Below are positions 6,391 through 10,121 of a stretch of 10,121 nt of DNA, one piece after another (positions within the stretch are counted from its first letter, which is position 1; each line of letters opens with the position of its first letter). Under the pieces are notes generated by a model. That model did not search any database and was not told the DNA's origin. It saw only the letters and a program-made list of their open reading frames with translations. This stretch comes from Bacillota bacterium (GTDB lineage: Bacteria; Bacillota; Clostridia; Oscillospirales; Ruminococcaceae). The stretch lies in assembly GCA_023391005.1 (NCBI GenBank), contig JAEWBS010000113.1:1-10121 (forward strand), read 5' to 3'. The translations under genes and the position numbers were made by a program.

Positions 6391-6420
6391 AAAATGCGGG
6401 TGATATACCCGCATTTTTTT
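6391..6420 (+). terminator. Strong intrinsic terminator after greA
   Basis: AAAATGCGGGT (6391-6401) and ACCCGCATTTT (6407-6417) form a perfect 11-pair stem around the loop GATAT. The right arm runs into seven T residues (6414-6420). It begins one base after the greA stop codon. The A-run on the left arm could also allow function on the other strand. Confidence 0.92.
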
Positions 6421-6442
6421 AAAGAAAGGAGCCATAAAGTTC

Positions 6443-6592
6443 ATGACGGGCGCAGTTTTGAAACAAGTGAAAAACAGAAAATTCTTTGAGCGGGTAACCA
6501 GAACCGCACGCTTTGACGTTTATTTGCAGGTTGTGGCCCCTTTTGTGGGGGCTCAGTGTGGCTATTTTAATAATTTGAATATTTATTCATAA
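6443..6592 (+). CDS. Small 49-residue hypothetical protein between two terminators
   Basis: An ATG at 6443 opens 49 codons ending with TAA at 6590-6592. A GGAG core (6428-6431, within AAAGGAG) precedes it by 11 bases, somewhat far but acceptable. The predicted peptide is basic in its first half (KQVKNRKFFERVTRTAR) and more hydrophobic in the second (VYLQVVAPFVGAQCGY), with one Cys. I do not recognise it. It lies just after the greA terminator, and its stop codon is built into the next terminator stem, a gene-like arrangement. No promoter of its own is evident, so expression would need read-through from greA or an unseen start. It could equally be a chance frame in a short intergenic transcript. 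Confidence 0.35.
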   Translation: MTGAVLKQVKNRKFFERVTRTARFDVYLQVVAPFVGAQCGYFNNLNIYS

Positions 6593-6620
6593 AAAGGAAC
6601 GCGTTGCCGTTCCTTTTTTT
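6591..6620 (+). terminator. Second strong intrinsic terminator upstream of carA
   Basis: AAAAAGGAACG (6591-6601) and CGTTCCTTTTT (6608-6618) pair perfectly over 11 positions around a 6-base loop. Seven T residues (6614-6620) run through the right arm and beyond. It follows the 49-codon frame directly and separates the greA region from carAB. The A-run on the left arm makes it potentially bidirectional. Confidence 0.9.
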
Positions 6621-6701
6621 AGTGCAAAATAGAGTGGCGCGTTGTGTAAAAGCGGCGGAGCATAAACGTATAAAAACCCTTCTGGAAATGCTTTTAGCTA
6701 C

Positions 6702-6730
6702 TTTACATTGAACTATAGTTAGGTTATAAT
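6702..6730 (+). promoter_or_regulatory. Promoter of the carAB operon
   Basis: The -35 TTTACA (6702-6707) and perfect -10 TATAAT (6725-6730) have the ideal 17-base spacing. Transcription should start near 6737, giving a leader of about 85 bases. A perfect 10-base palindrome occupies the spacer (6711-6720), suggesting a possible operator. I see no PyrR-type antiterminator/terminator pair or other attenuator in the leader. Confidence 0.85.
6711..6720. repeat. Perfect palindrome in the carA promoter spacer
   Basis: AACTATAGTT reads the same on both strands and lies exactly between the -35 and -10 elements, where a bound repressor would block RNA polymerase. It is AT-rich and only 10 bases long, so chance is possible. 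Confidence 0.4.
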
Positions 6731-6772
6731 GCTAAGAAAGAACGAATCAAATTTATCTGTTTTATACATCTA

Positions 6773-6810
6773 ATGCAGAGAATATGAATACAAACACCCC
6801 GCTTGAATAG
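6773..6810 (+). other. Two minute overlapping reading frames in the carA leader
   Basis: ATG at 6773 opens a 4-codon frame (MQRI) ending TGA at 6785-6787. That stop overlaps, as ATGA, an 8-codon frame (MNTNTPLE, 6784-6810) whose TAG ends on the carA ribosome site (AGGAGGAG, 6809-6816). Neither has a clear ribosome site. A leader-peptide role is conceivable but weakly supported. Confidence 0.2.
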
Positions 6811-6820
6811 GAGGAGTCCC

Positions 6821-7936
6821 ATGTCAATTTATAACGCAGACCGGGCGTGGCTGATGCTGGCTGACGGAACGGTATTTGAGGGCAGGTCGTTTGGCGCAAC
6901 CGGAACTGCCATCGGTGAGGTGGTTTTCACCACCGGTATGACGGGCTGTCAGGAGACGTTGACCGACCCGAGCTATTACGGCCAGATCGCGGTGCAGACA
7001 TTTCCGCTGATCGGCAATTACGGTACGAATGACGACGACGTCGAATCGGACGGCATTTATATGAAGGGCTACATCGTGCGCGAGTGGTGCGATTCCCCCT
7101 CAAACTTCCGCGCAAAGGAGCGCATTGATCTCTATTTAAAAAAGCACAACACGATCGGTCTGTTTGATATCGACACCCGCGCACTCACCCGCCGCCTGCG
7201 CGAGCACGGCGTTATGAACGGCGTGATTACAACGGTGCCGATTGAAGAGCTGGGCCGGGACAAGCTGCTGGCCGAAATCAAGGCCTATGCCGTCACTCAG
7301 GCGGTCGACTCGGTCACCGCCGCTGCGACCAGAATTTATCCGGCGCACGGGCACAGCAAGCACCGCGTCGCGCTTTTCGACTTTGGCTATAAGCGCAACA
7401 TTCGCGAGAGCCTGCGCGCGCGCGGCTGCGATGTCGCGGTTGTTCCGGCGCGCACCACCGCCGCGCAGCTTAAAGAGCTCGGCGTGGACGGCGTGTTGCT
7501 TTCAAACGGCCCGGGTGACCCCGCCGAGAATGTCGAGGTTATCGAAAACCTGCGCGAGATTGTCAAGATGGGGTTGCCTGTTATGGGTGTCTGCCTTGGG
7601 CACCAGCTCATGGCGCTGGCGATGGGCGGCAAAACCGTCAAGATGGGCTATGGCCACCGCGGCGGCAACCAGCCGGTTGTCGAGCTTGAGACCGACCGCA
7701 CCTACGTCACGACCCAGAACCACGGCTACGAGGTGCTCGGCGACTCGCTTGATTCCAAAATCGCGAAGGTCAGCCATGTCAACGCCAACGACCGCACCTG
7801 CGAGGGGGTTGTCTATCTGAATGCGCCGGTTTTTACGGTGCAGTTCCACCCTGAGGCTTGCGCGGGACCTGCCGACACATCCTACCTGTTTGATAAATTC
7901 ATCGCCATGATCGACGTCTCGAAGGAGGGCAAGTAA
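6821..7936 (+). CDS. carA: Carbamoyl phosphate synthetase small (glutaminase) subunit CarA
   Basis: CarA hydrolyses glutamine and passes ammonia through a tunnel to CarB for carbamoyl phosphate synthesis, the first step shared by arginine and pyrimidine formation. The protein has 371 residues, a normal length. The N-terminal half (about 1-150) carries the CarA-specific domain with the GEVVFTTGMTGCQETLTDPSY signature. The C-terminal half is a class I glutamine amidotransferase with nucleophile Cys258 in GVCLGHQL and the His343/Glu345 pair in QFHPEA. A GNQPV segment shortly after the nucleophile motif fits the family. AGGAGGAG (6809-6816) puts the start at the ATG at 6821; an in-frame TTG at 6803 would contain that site. 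carB follows after 2 bases, so the two subunits are co-translated. The linked subunit and an intact catalytic triad make the call firm. Confidence 0.97.
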   Translation: MSIYNADRAWLMLADGTVFEGRSFGATGTAIGEVVFTTGMTGCQETLTDPSYYGQIAVQTFPLIGNYGTNDDDVESDGIYMKGYIVREWCDSPSNFRAKERIDLYLKKHNTIGLFDIDTRALTRRLREHGVMNGVITTVPIEELGRDKLLAEIKAYAVTQAVDSVTAAATRIYPAHGHSKHRVALFDFGYKRNIRESLRARGCDVAVVPARTTAAQLKELGVDGVLLSNGPGDPAENVEVIENLREIVKMGLPVMGVCLGHQLMALAMGGKTVKMGYGHRGGNQPVVELETDRTYVTTQNHGYEVLGDSLDSKIAKVSHVNANDRTCEGVVYLNAPVFTVQFHPEACAGPADTSYLFDKFIAMIDVSKEGK

Positions 7937-7938
7937 TT

Positions 7939-10121
7939 ATGCCGTTGCGCAAGGATATAAAAAAGGTTTTGATGATCGGCTCGGGCCCCATCGTCATCGG
8001 ACAGGCCGCCGAGTTTGACTACGCCGGCACGCAGGCCTGCCGCGCCCTTAAAGAGGAAGGCCTCGAGGTGGTGCTGATCAACTCCAACCCCGCCACCATT
8101 ATGACCGACAAGCGGATGGCCGACCGCATCTACATCGAGCCGCTGACGCTTGAGACGATTAAGCGGGTCATCGAGATTGAAAAGCCGGACAGCGTGCTCT
8201 CAACGCTGGGCGGGCAAACCGGCCTGAACCTGTCGATGCAGCTTGCTAAGGACGGCTTTTTGGACAGCCACAACGTCAAGCTGCTCGGCGCCAAGCCGGA
8301 GACGATCGACAAGGCCGAGGACCGCCAGATGTTTAAGGATACGATGCAGTCGATCGGCCAGCCCTGCATTCCCTCGAAGGTTGTAACCGATATTGACGAC
8401 GCGCTGGGCTTTGCCGACGAGATCGGTTACCCCGTCATCGTGCGCCCGGCCTTCACGCTCGGTGGCACCGGCGGCGGCATCGCGAGCGATATTGCCGATC
8501 TGCGCGAGATTGCGGCCAGCGGCCTGCGTCACTCGCCGATTCATCAGATTCTTGTCGAGCGCTGCGTCGCGGGCTGGAAGGAGATTGAATTCGAGGTCAT
8601 CCGCGACTCAAAGGGCAACCTGATCACTGTCTGCTCGATGGAAAACGTCGACCCGGTCGGCGTGCACACCGGCGACTCGGTTGTCATCGCCCCGGCGGTG
8701 ACGCTGGCCGATAAGGAATATCAGATGCTGCGCACCGCGTCGCTGCAAATTGTCGATGCGCTCGGCGTAGAAGGCGGCTGCAACTGCCAGTTTGCCTTAA
8801 ACCCCGACAGCTTTGAGTATGCCGTCATTGAGGTCAACCCCCGCGTGTCGCGTTCTTCTGCGCTCGCCTCCAAGGCGACCGGCTACCCGATTGCCAAGGT
8901 GGCGACCAAGATCGCGATCGGCTACAACCTCAACGAGATTATCAACGCCGTCACCGGTCGCACCTACGCGTGCTTTGAACCGGCGCTCGACTACGTTGTC
9001 GTTAAATATCCGCGCTGGCCGTTTGATAAGTTCATCTATGGTGAAAAGAAACTAGGCACCCAGATGAAGGCGACCGGCGAGGTCATGAGCATCGGCACCA
9101 GCTTTGAGCAGGCGATCATGAAGGCTGCGCAGTCGGTGGAATTAAAGCTCGACTCGATGCGCTCGCCGCTGCTCGAAAAAGAAAGCGACGAGCAGATTAT
9201 GACCCGCGTACAGACCTGCGACGACATGCGCCTGTTCGCGATCTACGAGGCGCTCTACCGCGGCATTGAGGATGTTGAGGAAATCTTCCGCATCACCCGC
9301 ATCGACCGTTGGTTCCTGTATAAATTTCTGAACTTGGCCCAGATGCAGCAGATTCTCGAGCAGGGCAAGCTTGACGAAACGATCTATCTGCGCGCCAAAA
9401 AGTTTGGCTTCTTGGACAGTACGATCCAGAAGATGAGCGGCGCCGACCCCGCGCCCTTCCACCGCTTTGCGAGCTATAAAATGGTCGACACCTGCGCGGC
9501 CGAGTTTCCGGCCGAGACGCCCTATTTTTACTCGACCTACGATGAGCAGAACGAGGCGGCCGAGTTTATCGAGCACCACAAGAGCGGTAAGAAAAAGGTT
9601 ATCGTGTTCGGCTCCGGCCCCATCCGCATCGGTCAGGGCATTGAGTTTGACTACTGCTCGGTACACTGCGTCTGGGCGCTGAAAGAAGCGGGCTGCGAGG
9701 CGATTATCGTCAATAACAACCCCGAGACGGTCTCGACCGACTTTGACACCGGCGACCGGCTCTATTTTGACCCGCTGACCCCCGAGAGCGTCGACAGCAT
9801 TCTCGAGACCGAGAAGCCCTACGGCGTCGTCGTGCAGTTTGGCGGACAGACCGCGATTAAGCTGACCGGTTATCTGGCCAAGAAGGGTGTGAACATTCTC
9901 GGCACCTGCGCCGACTCGGTGGACGCCGCCGAGGACCGCGAGCGCTTTGATGAGATTCTTGAAGAATGCCAGATTCCGCGCCCACAGGGCCACACCGTTA
10001 TGACGACTGAAGAGGCGATCAAGGCGGCGGAGAGTCTGGGCTACCCCGTGCTGCTGCGCCCCTCCTACGTGCTGGGCGGCCAGAACATGGTCATCGCGCA
10101 CAACACCGAGCGGGTGGTCGA
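7939..10121 (+). CDS. carB: Carbamoyl phosphate synthetase large subunit CarB (partial, runs off the right edge)
   Basis: CarB makes carbamoyl phosphate from bicarbonate, ATP and ammonia delivered by CarA. About 727 codons of a usual length near 1070 are present; the frame is open to the window end. The first half opens with the MIGSGPIVIGQ nucleotide-binding motif (12-22) and has the ATP-grasp region with RPAFTLGGTGGGIA and the metal-binding EVNPR (Glu298, Asn300). The oligomerisation region lies around 400-550. The internal duplication then begins with VIVFGSGPIRIGQG (about 554 on), giving the second, carbamate-phosphorylating half, cut off shortly after RPSYVLGGQNM (707-717). The ATG at 7939 lies 2 bases after carA; its AGGAGGG site (7923-7929) is inside the last codons of carA. 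The Gln at 715 replaces the Arg I recall for E. coli, probably a lineage variant. The identification is certain; the C-terminal allosteric domain is not visible. Confidence 0.97.
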   Translation, partial: MPLRKDIKKVLMIGSGPIVIGQAAEFDYAGTQACRALKEEGLEVVLINSNPATIMTDKRMADRIYIEPLTLETIKRVIEIEKPDSVLSTLGGQTGLNLSMQLAKDGFLDSHNVKLLGAKPETIDKAEDRQMFKDTMQSIGQPCIPSKVVTDIDDALGFADEIGYPVIVRPAFTLGGTGGGIASDIADLREIAASGLRHSPIHQILVERCVAGWKEIEFEVIRDSKGNLITVCSMENVDPVGVHTGDSVVIAPAVTLADKEYQMLRTASLQIVDALGVEGGCNCQFALNPDSFEYAVIEVNPRVSRSSALASKATGYPIAKVATKIAIGYNLNEIINAVTGRTYACFEPALDYVVVKYPRWPFDKFIYGEKKLGTQMKATGEVMSIGTSFEQAIMKAAQSVELKLDSMRSPLLEKESDEQIMTRVQTCDDMRLFAIYEALYRGIEDVEEIFRITRIDRWFLYKFLNLAQMQQILEQGKLDETIYLRAKKFGFLDSTIQKMSGADPAPFHRFASYKMVDTCAAEFPAETPYFYSTYDEQNEAAEFIEHHKSGKKKVIVFGSGPIRIGQGIEFDYCSVHCVWALKEAGCEAIIVNNNPETVSTDFDTGDRLYFDPLTPESVDSILETEKPYGVVVQFGGQTAIKLTGYLAKKGVNILGTCADSVDAAEDRERFDEILEECQIPRPQGHTVMTTEEAIKAAESLGYPVLLRPSYVLGGQNMVIAHNTERVV

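Noticed and set aside
6536..6552. GCCCC/GGGGC hairpin inside the small 49-codon frame
   Set aside because: It has five pairs, no T-run after it, and lies within a possible coding sequence; too little to call a regulatory site.
6803..6820. In-frame TTG at 6803 as start of carA
   Set aside because: The AGGAGGAG site at 6809-6816 would then be coding; the ATG at 6821 is better placed.
6731..6820. PyrR-type attenuator or riboswitch in the carA leader
   Set aside because: The leader is only about 85 bases, and I see no terminator/antiterminator pair or recognisable riboswitch core.
10057..10089. Gln-Asn in place of the Arg-Ala I recall from E. coli CarB at the VLGG motif
   Set aside because: It is probably a normal lineage variant of the second ATP-grasp loop; I cannot align it precisely, and the surrounding motif is intact.
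9142..10101. Long (319-codon) open frame on the minus strand opposite carB
   Set aside because: It is antisense to an unmistakable CarB. High G+C codon structure produces such mirror frames, and the predicted protein shows no family motif I recognise.

Overview
This is a chromosomal housekeeping segment of a mid-to-high G+C Firmicute, most likely a member of the Clostridia (Ruminococcaceae/Oscillospiraceae-like). That placement is inferred from the gene order (CdaR/PucR-type regulator, ftsE, ftsX, M23 hydrolase, S41 protease; then greA; then carA-carB), the strong GGAGG ribosome sites, the near-consensus vegetative promoters and the short intrinsic terminators. Every convincing gene lies on the + strand. 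I see no mobile element, CRISPR array, tRNA or rRNA.

Region 1 (1-5690) is a cell-envelope/cell-division cluster. A promoter at 83-111, overlapped by a perfect 10-base direct repeat, precedes a CdaR/PucR-family regulator. The regulator is followed after 9 bases, in the same frame, by ftsE (ATPase). ftsX (membrane partner) overlaps ftsE by 14 bases and starts at a GTG. After a gap of about 180 bases with its own extended -10 promoter comes a secreted coiled-coil plus M23 (LytM) endopeptidase. It has the architecture of the EnvC-type FtsEX partners but an apparently intact zinc site. An S41 (CtpA-type) membrane-anchored protease with a very acidic tail follows, and a hairpin terminator (5651-5687) closes the block. 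The expected logic is that FtsEX gates the hydrolase at the division site; the protease may control hydrolase level.

Region 2 (5691-6620) holds a 150-base stretch of unexplained intergenic DNA with several inverted repeats. A near-perfect promoter, greA (transcript cleavage factor) and a strong terminator follow. Next is a 49-codon small open reading frame with its own ribosome site, whose stop codon runs into a second strong terminator.

Region 3 (6621-10121) is the carA-carB operon for carbamoyl phosphate synthetase (arginine/pyrimidine precursor). Its promoter is a very good TTTACA-17-TATAAT with a perfect 10-base palindrome in the spacer; the leader is about 85 bases. carB runs off the right edge after about 727 codons.

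The window is mainly ordinary core genome. No clearly new biological system is visible. The items most worth a second look are the regulator-ftsE junction, the direct repeat and palindrome in two promoters, the hydrolase/protease pairing, and the small open reading frame between two terminators.
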